From Gracilaria vermiculophylla (Eukaryota > Rhodophyta > Florideophyceae > Gracilariales > Gracilariaceae), in NCBI GenBank assembly GCA_019155205.2, contig JAHNZQ020000308.1, positions 3,615,373 through 3,679,372 of the forward strand: a stretch of DNA of 64,000 nucleotides, in the 5' to 3' direction. The notes under the pieces are model-generated. The model saw only the letters and a list, made by a program, of their open reading frames with translations, made no database searches and was not told where the DNA came from. The position numbers were made by a program, and so were the translations under genes. The first letter of the stretch is position 1. Each line of letters opens with the position of its first letter. Below are positions 50,129-60,893 of the stretch, one piece after another.

Positions 50129-51523
50129 TCATTTCCCGACCTGCAGCTCCGCCGCCTTTGTGTTGTACTCTAGCGACCGAATAGCTTTCTGACAACCGGC
50201 CCAAACCGCAACGCACACAGCCAGCAGAATCACCCCTCCCACCGCCCACCGAATCAAACCCCGCGCTGCGCTTGACCCAAGCCCCGCTCGAGTCAAGGCT
50301 GCAGCCGCCGCAATTCCAGTACAGCCGCTCAACAGCAACGCCCCAATCAAAAGCGCCGCCAACCGGATCCGCCGCGCATTGCGCAGTGCAGCGCTGCACA
50401 CGCGGCATCTCTTTGTGTGATGTTCGTAGCGATTGTTGATGTACCGGATATCCATCTTTTCACTTGCGCCGGTTGCAACCTTTTGCAGTTCCGCTTCGGG
50501 AAACGGTATCGTGCTCCAGTTACGATCAAGCCATTTCCTGAATCGAAACACGGTAGAGTCCATAGGCGACGCCCCAAGAAAGTACTTTTGCCTCCAGCCA
50601 TCGTGGAATCCATCCGCGTTTTGTGAAGCAATGTTGTCCATCTGGTAACGGAGTACAGCGGTGTCCCCATCCAGTACAACGTTGAAGTCAGCATGTCGTA
50701 CCCACTCTGGAGTCATCTTCAGAATAGTCTTGAATATCAACGGTGGTGCAATGATCGCGTTGACGTTGAAGAACAGACACGTATCTGCGCTCACTGGCGT
50801 GTACCATGCAAGTAAGTAGCCCCCCTGTCCGAATCTACGACTTCGGTACGAATTGTGCACAGGGGCAATCGAATGCATCGAAAGCTTTGTTGGCGGAAGG
50901 ACCACCTCTGAGCGGAATGAAGCTCCGTTTTCAGACGTCACTTTCACGTACGAGTCTGTATTAACTCTATTTCTGTTCGCTTGGCTAGTGCCATGGTGAG
51001 CCCAAAACACATGACTCGGATCTATGACATTCTCGAAAGCAACCGTCACTGATACCGGAAGTAAACGAGCCGCGCATCGAAATACAACCGACTTGGCCAA
51101 GTTGTTTTGAAGATCTTGTGGAACTGGAACGCGCTGATAGCTGCTGTCTTGCGTATCTCCGAGATATACTAAAACAAGCTTGTCCAGAATCAATTTCGTC
51201 GGATATTTTCGTTGCAGGTTGCATTTGGAGGATATGCGCTTTTCGGGAGAAGATTGTGGCACTTACACGCAAACGCCACAGGAATTGAATCGCCAACCAT
51301 GATACATGCATTCCAGCTCACTTTGCTTGTTTCCATTTTCATCAATACGCGTTACCACTTGACCTTCAGAATGAGGCGCAGCGCGATGTGGACATATGTC
51401 ATCAAACACGATGTACTGACCATTCACATCGCGGATCGCGACGTACCTCTTTGAGAAGACAATGAAACCGTATGGTTTATCTTGTATATCAGAAGCAAAT
51501 GCAACTGGAAACCAGTTGTTCAT
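50129..51523 (-). pseudogene. Rieske oxygenase of the PAO/PTC52/TIC55 type, interrupted by a stop
   Basis: A plastid-type Rieske non-haem iron monooxygenase related to pheophorbide a oxygenase, TIC55 and PTC52 (chlorophyll metabolism). The Rieske cluster ligands are intact (CPHRAAPHSEG and CMYHGWRF, residues 44-46 and 72-75). The catalytic iron site is intact (ENVIDPSHVFWAHH). The C-terminal CxxC (HHTKRCRVCSAA) and two final hydrophobic helices match the subfamily. A TAA at 51263-51265 interrupts the frame exactly where the family continues from the Rieske motif; both sides are conserved in the same frame, total 465 codons. The N-terminal targeting region is also off-frame upstream (about 51540-51750). 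Possible explanations are a nonsense allele, a sequencing error or a decaying copy. Confidence 0.75.
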
Positions 51524-51750
51524 CCACGTATATGATTGGCTCGTGCTTTGCTGGATTCCTCGTTGCTATAGCCATACTTGGTGGTCATCTTCGGATCTAT
51601 AGGAAGTGAGGTTGAACGAATGCTCGGACGGATGGCGACCTTCGTCACTCGACATGTTGGGCCTGAGTGCTTGCCTGCCGTGCGAATCGGGACAGCGAGC
51701 GCGAACGCTGTGGACACATGATTGGCGGATGCAGTTTGGTGGGCGTGCAT
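51524..51750 (-). other. Possible out-of-frame N-terminal region of the Rieske gene
   Basis: An ATG at 51750 opens a frame rich in Ser/Thr/Arg and Ala, like a transit peptide. It runs to a stop at 51520, one frame off from the Rieske domain. The in-frame codons before Met 51523 read YTW, which fits the family start. A one-base frameshift or a very small exon change would join them. Uncertain. Confidence 0.35.
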
Positions 51751-53749
51751 TGTGGCAGTGGATGGGCTGAACGCTTCGGGTCGATGAGAGAGGTGATGTT
51801 TAGGCTTCTAAACCATTCACGCACATGCATGCAACGCATTTACTTGCGGACGATGTAGCAAGCCTCACCCGCGCGCAACAGCTGAGCTCGTGCAGCACCA
51901 ACTTATTATTCCTCACTATGAAAAATGTAGTCTTCTCTTTCTGCGCCGGCTTCATTAACCCGGATATCTTCGGTTATTTGCCTCGCTGGCGATTCTTTAG
52001 ATGGGGATGGCGATGTGTAAACACAATGGTGGATTATTGTGAGTTGCGAACCCTCCCGGCGGGTTTTCAGCAACGTCAGTTTCAACGTCAGTTTCAATTT
52101 TTCTGACTTGCAATTACAGACTTCCGGCTACCCAACGTTGTTGAAACGGAGAAAATTTGGTAGGGGTTTCACGAAAACCCTGTTTTTGGGTGTTTCATGA
52201 ATGTTCTTGGCAAACCTTTAAATTTGAGGGGTTTTCTCGGCGGGTAATGTGTACCGAGAGCACGTGTAGAAATGGTTTGTGTGTTCGTACAGTAATATAG
52301 ATTTACTTGGTTTGTCGATATTGCTCTGATGACCAGAACTGGCAGCCGCCTGCAATGGTTTGGTCGTTCTTTGATGGCATGGAAGCGTTTTCTGATACAT
52401 TGTGAAAAGAACGAGGCTTTGGAAAGAAATTGTGTCAAGCTGAACACGTCGCCCTTTAACATGACTATTGCGTGAAAGCGTCGACTCAGGCACACATCCT
52501 TGAGGTCGCAAATATTGATGCAGCGACGCATCACATCCGAGTTTGACTCCACCGGAACAGATTCACGGATCCTATTGGAAAGAAAATTGATGGAGTGGAG
52601 ATGCTGAAGCCGTTTGCAACAAATTATGGTCCATTCGACGCTGCAGAGGCTGGGCGACAATGGAAGGGGAGAAACACGCTTCACAGCATTGTCCGGATGC
52701 AAAGTGCGAACAGGTGAGGGGGCATTAATCCTAGCTCTGCAATGAATGGGGAGTAACAGTTTACTATTTGCAACGGCTTGGTGGAGTCGTCAACGCCGCT
52801 GATCTTCTGAAGTACAAAGCCGCAGCATCACAAGTGGCATGCTACGTCTTATAGCGGCATATGGCAAGCCCCTCGCTTGGTGAAGAAAATGGGGTTTCCA
52901 GGTGACTGGTGGCAGAAAATGGCATTTCCAGGCACGCATAAGATTATTTTTTTGGCAGCGAAAAAATCAGTTGGCGCCGATCGAGCTGCAACGGCCGTCT
53001 GCTCACGTTACGCAGACGCTAGCCGGCGCCTGGTCGCGGAAGCATCGGCTTTCGCTCCTCGCAACGCGCTTGTTCGCGCTGCCTTGCCTACATTTCTGGT
53101 CCCCCACCCTCCCAGCCCGTGGCTGCCCTGGCACCTCGTTTGTCTGGAACGTCGGTGTTTGTGATTCAGCTCTTCCGATCAGAAGGAGCGGTAACGTATT
53201 GTCTAGTCTTCATAAAGTACCTTACCTGAACTGTAGCCAGTTATTTGTGCAAGCGTCTGTAAATCGCCGCGCGCAAAGCTGCGCCAATTGGTTGGCCTTA
53301 CAGAAGTAAGGCCGAAAGCCGGAAAGCGCGGCTTTCACAAAGTAACAGCAGATTGAAAAAGCATATTGCCCAAAGCGCTTTATCTGCTCAAAATAGGGAC
53401 GGTTGCACTTCGACGGTACCAAACAAGGCGCCAAAATACCGACAAAACACTTTCATGGTTTCGTATCTTATCGACCGATGAAGGCATTTTTTCTTCGCCA
53501 TGCTATCGCCGCGCATTGGCCAGTAGAACACGGAAGATTGGTGGAGATCGCACCACTGCTGCCTCTCACGGCCCTTCGCCTGGCGCGTCAGCACCCTTTC
53601 ACTTCACATCCCTGTGCGGCTCCCCCACTGCGACGCTCTCGCTTCGCGCCCGAACTGTATAAATCGCATGAGTGCTGTTCTCAGTGGCGACCCTCGCTTC
53701 ACACTCACCAGTTCGTACGCGAACTTTGATTCGGCTTCTCATCCCCAAT
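51751..53749. other. 2-kb region without recognisable genes
   Basis: Only short frames. Small direct repeats occur at 52070-52098 (CAACGTCAGTTT, two copies) and 52886-52935 (AAAATGG..TTTCCAGG, two copies). A TATAAA box at 53658-53663 lies 92 bp before the next gene. Confidence 0.4.
53658..53663 (+). promoter_or_regulatory. Probable TATA box
   Basis: TATAAA 92 bp upstream of the dehydrogenase ATG, in a sensible position for a core promoter. Confidence 0.45.
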
Positions 53750-54577
53750 ATGGCTCTTCCATCTGACTTTGCAGAAAAGTACGGTCCATGGGCGCTTGTG
53801 ACTGGATCATCAGCTGGAATGGGCGCAGAGTATGCCAAGCAACTCGCTGCAACAGGTTTAAACATCGTTCTGGTCGCACGTCGCAAGTCCTTGATGGACA
53901 AAATCGCGTCTTCGATCAGTGAAGAATACAATGTCCAAACTCGATGCATTGCCGAAGACCTATCCAGCAGCGCAGGCTGTGATGCGGTCAGAGCCGCATG
54001 TGACGACATCGAAGTTGGTCTGCTGGTCAACAATGCTGGAATAGCCTTGAATGGCTCTTTTTTCAGAGACGATGAAACACAGCATCGAAAATTGGTAGAT
54101 TTGAACTGCACCGCTGTTGTCTCTTTGAGTCACTCTTTTGGAAGATTGATGATCGAACGAAAGCGGGGCGGCATTATTTTCATGAGCAGCGTTATGTCTT
54201 CTCCAATGCCATACTTTTCAACGTATTGTGCATCAAAGAGTTTTGTCTCTTGCTTTGCGAAGACGTTGAGAGAAGAGCTTGGCAAATATGGCGTTTCTGC
54301 CACTGTTATAGAACCAGGGGCTGTCGATACTGACATGAGTCGCGAGGCTGGGAAAAACATCGATTTTGCCAAGGGCGGTTTTGCGAGTATGTCCGCTGAA
54401 CAATGCATTACGGAAGCTTTGGCTGCCTTTGCTGCCGGGAGGGCTTCTTACATCCCTGGAGTGAAGAACAAGGTTTCGATGTCCATTATGAGATCCATTC
54501 CTGATCCGATATCGATTAAGTTGGGAAATGTACTGGTTGGCACAATGATGAATCCCGAGATTATGAAGCCAAGCTAG
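53750..54577 (+). CDS. Short-chain dehydrogenase/reductase (SDR)
   Basis: A 275-residue classical SDR. The cofactor motif is TGSSAGMG (about 18), the core NNAG (NNAGIALNG, about 88) and the catalytic Ser-Tyr-Lys are in MSSVMSSPMPYFSTYCASKSF (Tyr about 161, Lys about 165). IEPGAVDTDM is the usual post-catalytic loop. The substrate is unknown; it resembles bacterial and microbial ketoreductases of the YdfG/DltE kind. The open frame begins at a GTG 26 codons earlier, but the TATA box and family length favour the ATG at 53750. Unlike the dehydrogenase at 4243 it has ordinary base composition and no membrane segment. Confidence 0.9.
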   Translation: MALPSDFAEKYGPWALVTGSSAGMGAEYAKQLAATGLNIVLVARRKSLMDKIASSISEEYNVQTRCIAEDLSSSAGCDAVRAACDDIEVGLLVNNAGIALNGSFFRDDETQHRKLVDLNCTAVVSLSHSFGRLMIERKRGGIIFMSSVMSSPMPYFSTYCASKSFVSCFAKTLREELGKYGVSATVIEPGAVDTDMSREAGKNIDFAKGGFASMSAEQCITEALAAFAAGRASYIPGVKNKVSMSIMRSIPDPISIKLGNVLVGTMMNPEIMKPS

Positions 54578-55285
54578 AACCGAGTTATATAAAAGGTTCT
54601 GAGAGGCTGGTGGAAGTCAAGTATAGTGTAACGCTAATGTATGTGATATCTAAAGTAGTAAACAGTGAATTAGTGTTCTTCTGCATTGGCCCAATGAAAG
54701 TCGGCTTTTTACAAAGCAGCGAATGACCACGGAGCAAAGAACATAATATTTAATATTGACGGATGAACGATCTCGTCTTCGTAACAAGAGATTCCAACAA
54801 GTACCTTGTTGTTTTCGATTGTAATGCGCCAACTTGTAGGCAAACCTTTTTGCTGAGGCAAAAAGCTTTGCATACGTTACAAGTTGGACATCAGCACATA
54901 CCAATCTCGCTGCAGTATTAAGTCAACCATTCGGCGCATACGAAAAGTTGAGGCACTGGCCACAAACACAAAAGCTGGAAATCTCTCTGTCACTTCAGGC
55001 AATGATAACGAAGGAATGCAACACAAGCAAACGCAATGTACTTAAGCAGAGCTGCCACGGTGATCGGTCCTCAAAGGCACTACCGCAGTTGCAGCACAGC
55101 GCAGGCAAGGTTCCTAACTACAGCGCTCGTTGTGTAACAGAAAGCTATGAAACGGATCTACTTCTGAGCATATCGTAGTGCAATCACGACTGTCCAATGA
55201 CCAGAAACCACGTGTCGTGGCTTGAGATCGCAATAATCAATGTGTCATAGAGTAGATTCTCGTCACCTGAAACTTAAAAAAAGTA
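54578..55285. other. Intergenic region
   Basis: AT-rich spacer between the dehydrogenase and the Harbinger-type element. Nothing recognised. Confidence 0.4.
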
Positions 55286-56198
55286 TAAGAGCACCTCTAT
55301 CGTTGGGGTTTAAGGAAAAAGTTAAAAGCTAAATTTTAACCATTTAGAAAAGCATTTGGCATACGCATCTCTATCGCTGAAAAGCTAAATTTACGATTTT
55401 ATCAGCGTACCTGTCCGGGATTACACAGGAGTATCACGTTATGCTTATACTCATACGAGCGCCTCATCACCCTCGCGGACGATTCTGTCCTAGCTTCCCT
55501 CCAGCAGACAATGGATTTTACAACCCCCTACGCTTCTTCCACTGACTCGGAAGAGCTTATCTCTGCGCTCTTTGATGACGAAGAAGAACAGGCCGCTATT
55601 AAATGCATTGTGGAAGCTTCTGCGGTTGTGAATCCTCAGCGCTGTGCCCAAAATTTGTCATTCTGCGGTCAGATTCCTGCATCAAAGACTATAGCCCGGG
55701 AAAACTGCTCCTGGTACAAAGACTATCTCGTCCTGCATCCAACCTACCCAGAAGGCATCAGATATTCATCGCCCGCCGAGAAGTTTGAGACTTTTGCTTT
55801 TGTCTTGAATTGCGCATTAAACGAAGACATCAGAAGTGAGATAGCAGATGTTAGAAGAGAAAAAGATGTGAGAGAAAAGAGGTGCAGTGAGGTTGAGAGA
55901 TTGGATTGAAAAAGTGTTCTGAGCGCTTGTCGCTTCGGAACGTCTTCTTGAACGCAGACGAGCGAGAGGTTTTTTGCGGAAGTCTATTTCCGGCAGACAC
56001 ACGTACAAATCTATCTTCATCTGATAGGCGGAAGTAAAATGGTATAATGTTAAAATTATTTTCAAAATCGGAGTCGATATAGAACTGATTTTACTACTAT
56101 AGAACCAAAATTTACATTTATACTACACGATAGAGATGCACAGGTCTTAAAAATTTAGAAATTTAGTACTGTAGCTCCAGTGATAGAGGTGCTCTAAC
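55286..56198. mobile_element. Complete non-autonomous PIF/Harbinger element with TAA target duplication
   Basis: The element is 55289-56195 (907 bp). Its inverted ends begin GAGCACCTCTATC on both sides: 13 bp perfect, continuing imperfectly. It is flanked by TAA at 55286-55288 and 56196-56198, the 3-bp duplication typical of PIF/Harbinger. A second inverted motif, GCATCTCTATCG and its complement CGATAGAGATGC, lies further inside each end (about 55366 and 56132). It holds a 132-codon frame but no DDE catalytic domain. Confidence 0.85.
55511..55909 (+). CDS. Harbinger-element frame, possible captured transposase N-terminus
   Basis: A 132-residue frame lying wholly inside the element at 55289-56195. 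It begins with an acidic segment (DSEELISALFDDEEEQAA), then SWYKDYLVLHPTYPEG and FETFAFVLNCALNEDI, and ends in a charged helix. The acidic start followed by an aromatic W-Y block resembles the N-terminal region of PIF/Harbinger transposases. No DDE residues are present. I read it as an internally deleted transposase gene whose N-terminus survived intact; whether it is expressed is unknown. Confidence 0.5.
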   Translation: MDFTTPYASSTDSEELISALFDDEEEQAAIKCIVEASAVVNPQRCAQNLSFCGQIPASKTIARENCSWYKDYLVLHPTYPEGIRYSSPAEKFETFAFVLNCALNEDIRSEIADVRREKDVREKRCSEVERLD

Positions 56199-56515
56199 AT
56201 AGTAGAGAGTTTATGCAATAAACGTTTTCTTGGTGTATAAGGTAACCACGTGTAACACCTAATTGTCGTAGCTTCACATTCAAAAAGAAAACCTTGAGTT
56301 TACTTCGGACGAACCTTAGGCCGTTTCTACACATGGAAAAGGACAAGTTGCCCGATGGACACGATTTGGCGCTAATGTGTCCACAAGAAATGTTTTGGTC
56401 AAATGCCCATTTCCCGCGAACGTAAATCCAGGCAAAACTATTTGTTCGTTCGTTCATCTCGCAGTGCCAGAAGTTGTGCTTCCCACCCAAACCTCATCTG
56501 AGCTCTGCTGCAGCC

Positions 56516-57179
56516 ATGGCAAACACATCAAGACAAGACCCTACGCTTGTATCTATTGCCACGGCATCTCAAAACGCACCCAACGCACTAAGTAGACAGA
56601 CTACTGGCATAACAAAAAACACTTTACCAGCCTGCACATCATTCCAGTCAGGAAACCGACAAAGCCAGGCCCCATTCTAACACTGTCGCAATCAAACCAA
56701 CCTATGACAATGACACAGTTATTCTTTTATTTTCCACGATGAAGCAAGCTGGCTATGGCGATCGAAAGCAACAAAAGAAAAGCCCGAAGGATGTCTTCAT
56801 CGACGCCGTTAAGCTCGCTGAAAGCAGCCATGGCATCAAAAGAACCGCTAAAGGTTGGCAAAAAAAGTTCATCCGCATAAAGCAAGAATACTCTGCATTT
56901 ATGGCCAAACTCAAGCAATCTTGCAGAGATGGTGATGGCGAAGATCTTTTCAATACTTTGAAATATTTCGAACAGATGCATGATTTGGAGAATGGAAAGG
57001 CGCGCTACGATCCACCAGCGCATTTTTCAACGGATGATAATGCTTGTGCCCCGGAATTACCAGCATCGAGCACTCGTAAGCGAGTGAAGCTTTTTCGAGA
57101 TTCCTTACTGTCCGGATTCCTAAAAACGCAAGACCAGGCAGCTGAGACTCTTATATTAGAGACTCAGAAAAGTAACTAA
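56516..57179 (+). CDS. Harbinger SANT/MYB-like partner protein, probably broken upstream
   Basis: The intact part is the 146-residue frame from the ATG at 56739. It has basic helices (KKSPKDVFIDAVKLAESSHG, TAKGWQKKFIRIKQEYSAFM) of the trihelix/SANT-like DNA-binding kind that accompanies PIF/Harbinger transposases. In the same frame upstream, codons NDTVILLFSTM look like its natural continuation. A frame from Met 56516 carries a Ser/Thr/Gln-rich N-terminus that is out of register by one base. It faces the broken transposase at 57273-58329 tail to tail, the usual two-gene Harbinger layout. Confidence 0.55.
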
Positions 57180-57272
57180 GAACGCGAAAAGACGAGGAGA
57201 ATTTTGGAACGTTTAGTTGATGAGTTCTGATGCATGCTACTCTGTACTACAGTTGTTGGTTATATAGTGTAA

Positions 57273-58329
57273 TTATGCATCCCTTTGTCTCTTTCCTGCG
57301 GTCGTCTCCGCACTGACAACAAGATCTTGATCTTCGTCTTCGTCAGAAGTTAAATAAAAGTCCTGGTCGTCGCCATTTTCAATGCTCCAGTTATGTAGAA
57401 CGACGCATGCAAAAATAAATATGACGATGTCGTCCTCATATTGCAGTCGAATTCCATCTTTCAGAACACAAAAGCGGTGTTTGAGCATTCCGAATGTGCA
57501 TTCTACTGGCTTTCTCGTCGTGCTTGCCACTTTATCTTACGTCCGCAATACCGGGTAGGCGATTTTCTCACGTTTGGTACAGCTCTTCATCATATTTTTC
57601 GGTGAGCTGGAAGGCGCAATCTCCAATTAATTATGGACAAACAGCGATGTTTGCGATAACCAAGTTCGGTATGTCGTCCCCCATCCATGTTCCATTATCA
57701 ATATTCTTCTTTAATGTAGACTGCTCGAATACTGTAGAATCACCAAGAACCCCAGGCTTTCCAATATCTACGTAAATAAACCTTCTATTCGCGGTAACCA
57801 CTGCAAACAGTACTACACTTAGGTACCCTTTGTAGCATTAATACTCATAGTATTGTTCCTCAGGGCAACATGGCCATTTGATAAGAGTTCCATCAATCGC
57901 GCCGACGCAGTAGGGTAGACCACTCAGCATTTTAAATCCATTCATTGCACGAGCCACATCTTGCTCTTCGGTTGGGAAGCGCACAGCGTCTTTGTACTTT
58001 TGGGTTATAGCCTTGGTTATTGTCTTCACGCTTGCAGATATTGTGCTCGCACCTATGCCGAGATGTGTCGCAGCCTTTTCGCATGTACATCCGCCAGCGT
58101 AAAGCAGAAAAGCTGCTACTTTGATCTCTCCTGGAAAAGCTTTACGAAACTTTGAATCGCTTGCCTCTATGATGGCCCGTGGTCCTTGCGACAATTGTTG
58201 AAATAAGGGATACGTGATTCGGAAAATACTTTTCCAGGACGCGGAGCCCATGAAATCTTTTTTGACTGCAAAGTCAAAGAACCAGGTTGGAGAGTTTCTG
58301 CAGCTAGCTATTTCCGGCGCCTTCGCCAC
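57273..58329 (-). pseudogene. PIF/Harbinger transposase (DDE_Tnp_4), with stops
   Basis: The intact N-terminal part (58329-57839) holds FFDFAVKKDFMGSASWKSIF, the helix-turn-helix region CEKAATHLGIGASTISASVK and the first catalytic Asp in GAIDGTLIKWP. After a TAA the same frame continues with YKGYLSVVLFAVVTANRR and VDIGKPGVLGDSTVFEQS. A further stop separates the second Asp (LIGDCAFQLT). The catalytic Glu lies in KPVECTFGMLKHRF in the last open segment. At least three in-frame stops make it inactive. The region beyond 58330 is a different repeat, so the element's outer end is missing there. Confidence 0.8.
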
Positions 58330-58337
58330 TAGAATAT

Positions 58338-58603
58338 TTCAGTATCGACATTCTCGGCGAGCTGATTCGCTCTAAGCGCGGTAATCGATATCTCTTGGTC
58401 ATTACGGACCGTTTCTCGAAACTTGTTCGTACAGTACCGCTTAAACGGATCTCCGTCCCCGTGGTAGCACGAGCCTTCATCCACCATTGGGTTTATTACT
58501 ACGGACCCCCGGATACTCTGCTCTCAGATAATGGCAAGCAATTCGTTGCAAGGTTCTTCCAAGATGTATGTCGAATACTGGGTATTAAGAACGTGTTCAC
58601 CAC
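58338..58603 (+). mobile_element. Ty3/gypsy retrotransposon integrase fragment
   Basis: An open frame of about 88 codons with integrase-core signatures: SIDILGELIRSKRGNRYLLV (first Asp), TDRFSKLVRTVPL and LLSDNGKQFVARFFQDVCRI (second Asp). The Glu would lie in the adjoining gap. No reverse transcriptase or terminal repeats are seen, so only a fragment is assembled. It abuts the broken Harbinger copy and is probably a younger insertion or a chimeric join. Confidence 0.8.
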
Positions 58604-58703
58604 NNNNNNNNNNNNNNNNNNNNNNNNNNNNNNNNNNNNNNNNNNNNNNNNNNNNNNNNNNNNNNNNNNNNNNNNNNNNNNNNNNNNNNNNNNNNNNNNN
58701 NNN
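58604..58703. other. Assembly gap, 100 N
   Basis: Exactly 100 N, inside the retrotransposon. The sequence after it (58704-59188) has no recognised integrase continuation, so the join may not be within one element. Confidence 0.95.
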
Positions 58704-59188
58704 TGCCCTCGATCTTACAAATCGGCTTCGCCGTGGCACGCCCAGAGTGGCTCTGTTTGCTTTGCTACCCTAGAAGGGGAAGATCCCGAACGTCTTCGTG
58801 GTGTTTTCCCGCCTTTGGCGTTGCACTACAGATCTCTAGGACTTAGTAGCCCGCAAGGCTACGCCCGCTTCTGCGGTTGTTTGTGCGTACCTCCGCTCTT
58901 GCCGAGAGGCCCTACGGGCTTGAGTGGAATACCACAAAGATTGCTACACGATGTCATCGAAAATTTATGGAGTTTGCATGGAAACACGTAAATGAACCTG
59001 TCTCACGAGAGAATATTACTGCGTTATAGGAAGACGCGACCCCATCCACCAGCCAAATCCTTTCACACGCGCTGGCGTGAGCAGCTACGCTCGCAGGCTC
59101 GCTCCGGCGCCCCGCTCGCTTGTGAGAGTTTTTGAGGGTTCGTCGAAGTTTTCTGCAATCTGAGCCTACAAACAGGCCTATCAAAGTG
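58704..59188. other. Unassigned repeat-like region after the gap
   Basis: No protein similarity is recognised. It probably belongs to a transposon, given its neighbours. Confidence 0.3.
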
Positions 59189-60030
59189 CTACGTTCCCGG
59201 CTTCGGCGCTTCATCTGTAGAAGTGAATGCAAGAGAGTTAGACGGGACAGACAGGGTTGCACTGTCCTTGCGCATTCTTTTCGCTGCGTGCTTCTTCTTT
59301 CGCTCTTCTTCTTTAAGGTTATCGAGTACGCGTTTGTGGCAAATGCGGAAGAACTCTACGGCTTCAGGGCTTCTATCGGCGATGGCCGTGAACAAGACAA
59401 TGTCATTGTGCCTCTGGATCTCTTCAGCATGTTTTTGTTGCAGAGCAAGGGCTGGTTTTGCCAATTTTGCTTTTCTTCTTGGTGCTTGGTATTCAGAAAC
59501 TCGACTTTGGCAGCCATTCTGCCTGTGGGACGTTCTTTTCTTTCCCGAACAAGTATCGGTTCAATATCAATGTCGCTGTTACACTCTCTTTTCCCTTCTC
59601 CTGCATCTGACTTGGTCTCCTTGCAAAACTTCTCTGAGACTTTTTCTGCGCTTTGTATCTCCGTAGAAAACGTTGGGTGAGATCGTTGTAACTCCTAGGC
59701 GCCTCTAAAGTTGAATGGTTCTCCGACGTCATCTTTAGGTGAATTCATCTTAAAGCTGTTGAACAGTGGTGTTGCAATTCGTATTTGGTCGATCTCGTTG
59801 TAACCTGATAGGTTAAGACGAATAACGCACAAGTAAAACCTATAAAAAAGATTGCACTTTGTTATTAAAAGCTTAAAGCAATTGCGTATGGGTTCGTTCG
59901 ATCGTGTAATGCGGTTTGTTGGCTTAAGAATGTCGTTGTAAAGCTTTGAATCGTTTTCGAAGAACAGCTTCTTCTTCCGATGTGTGCCCAATATGGGATC
60001 CTCGGAAGTTTTGATATAAGCTTTGGCCAC
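59189..60030 (-). pseudogene. Transposon-borne NAM/SANT-like DNA-binding protein, broken
   Basis: Three consecutive minus-strand frames form one protein in pieces. 60030-59695 carries YIKTSEDPILGTHRKKKLFF and a helix ending NLSGYNEIDQIRIATPLFNS. 59732-59493 carries SYNDLTQRFLRRYKAQKKSQ. 59464-59189 carries a charged coiled coil (LALQQKHAEEIQRHNDIVLF). The order matches the SANT-like plus NAM-associated C-terminal layout found next to Harbinger-type transposases. Stops and frame changes between pieces show decay. Confidence 0.55.
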
Positions 60031-60187
60031 AGCAGTGTCTTCCTGAGGAGAAAAGCTGGGGCCTCGTGTCGAAGTTTTCTTAGCTTACATCTTATGATAT
60101 CTTGTCTCTTGTTATCTAATTGGGTCGTAGGGAGGTTGGAAGCTCCTGTCCAGGTAAAAATGGAATGGAGAGAGCGCTAGAAGCAAT

Positions 60188-60893
60188 GTGTTTTGGTTTG
60201 TTGGCACCAAAACGAACTTGTCTTGGCCAGTCAAAGTTTTGCACGTGGATACTCATTTGCCTCAGAAGATTTTAACATGTTCCGATTCCCGAACCAAATG
60301 GCAAACATTTGGTTCGGATTTCCGAACCTGTTCAAAAATTTGCTTTCTTTTTTCTCCCGTCGGAGATAAACTGCGGAGCAAAAAACTTATTTACTGCTTT
60401 GCCCCGTTCCGGCGGAGATGCTCTGACGACCATAGCTGTCATTTACACAGTGAGGGAATAAATCGTGCACTATTTTTTCTATATGATTCAATATGAGCCT
60501 TTTTAACACAGGATCTCCAGTCTTGAAGATGTTTCAAAAAGTCCCATTTGTTTTCATGCTTCAAAATAGAGAGGACTATAAAAAAAATATCATTTTTGGT
60601 GAACGAGCATCTTTTTCTAATATTGTACTACAACTATTGGAAACAAATTTAGACAAAACGCCCCATAAAATATGAAATTCTTTAGAAGAAAAGTTCGGCA
60701 TACATAAAATGGTCTTTGATCCATTTTTGAAATTAGAAGAATTGAAAATTGAGGATAGCGAGTCGTTTTCTTCATCAGAATCCACAAGAAGTTTTGTCCA
60801 AAAAAAATGATTTATAGCATTTTTTCGCATGAAATACGCCGCAAACCGGGGGTCTAAAGCTTTCCACGAGTGTTTGGGAGAGAGCTTTTGCAT
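60188..60893 (-). pseudogene. Degenerate DDE transposase remnant
   Basis: A frame of 105 codons (60893-60576) contains PNFSSKEFHILWGVLSKFVS. In another frame it continues with SILKHENKWDFLKHLQ, which resembles the LKHGGTWEFLARMF helix of some protist DDE transposases. Later parts are broken by several stops. It lies directly upstream, on the same strand, of the NAM/SANT-like remnant, so the two probably belonged to one element. Confidence 0.4.
60279..60327. repeat. Imperfect palindrome, 22-bp arms
   Basis: Arms 60279-60300 and 60306-60327 match at 18 of 22 positions around a 5-nt loop (GCAAA). It lies inside the transposase remnant. Confidence 0.7.

Noticed and set aside
49759..50184. A 141-codon plus-strand frame with a proper ATG
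   Set aside because: No domain-like sequence; it overlaps the conserved C-terminus of the Rieske gene on the other strand and ends in Pro/Ala-rich sequence.
51169..51266. A 98-nt intron (GTAAGT to TTTTAG) that would remove the Rieske in-frame stop
   Set aside because: Splicing it shifts the frame away from the conserved downstream sequence and also removes residues that look family-like.
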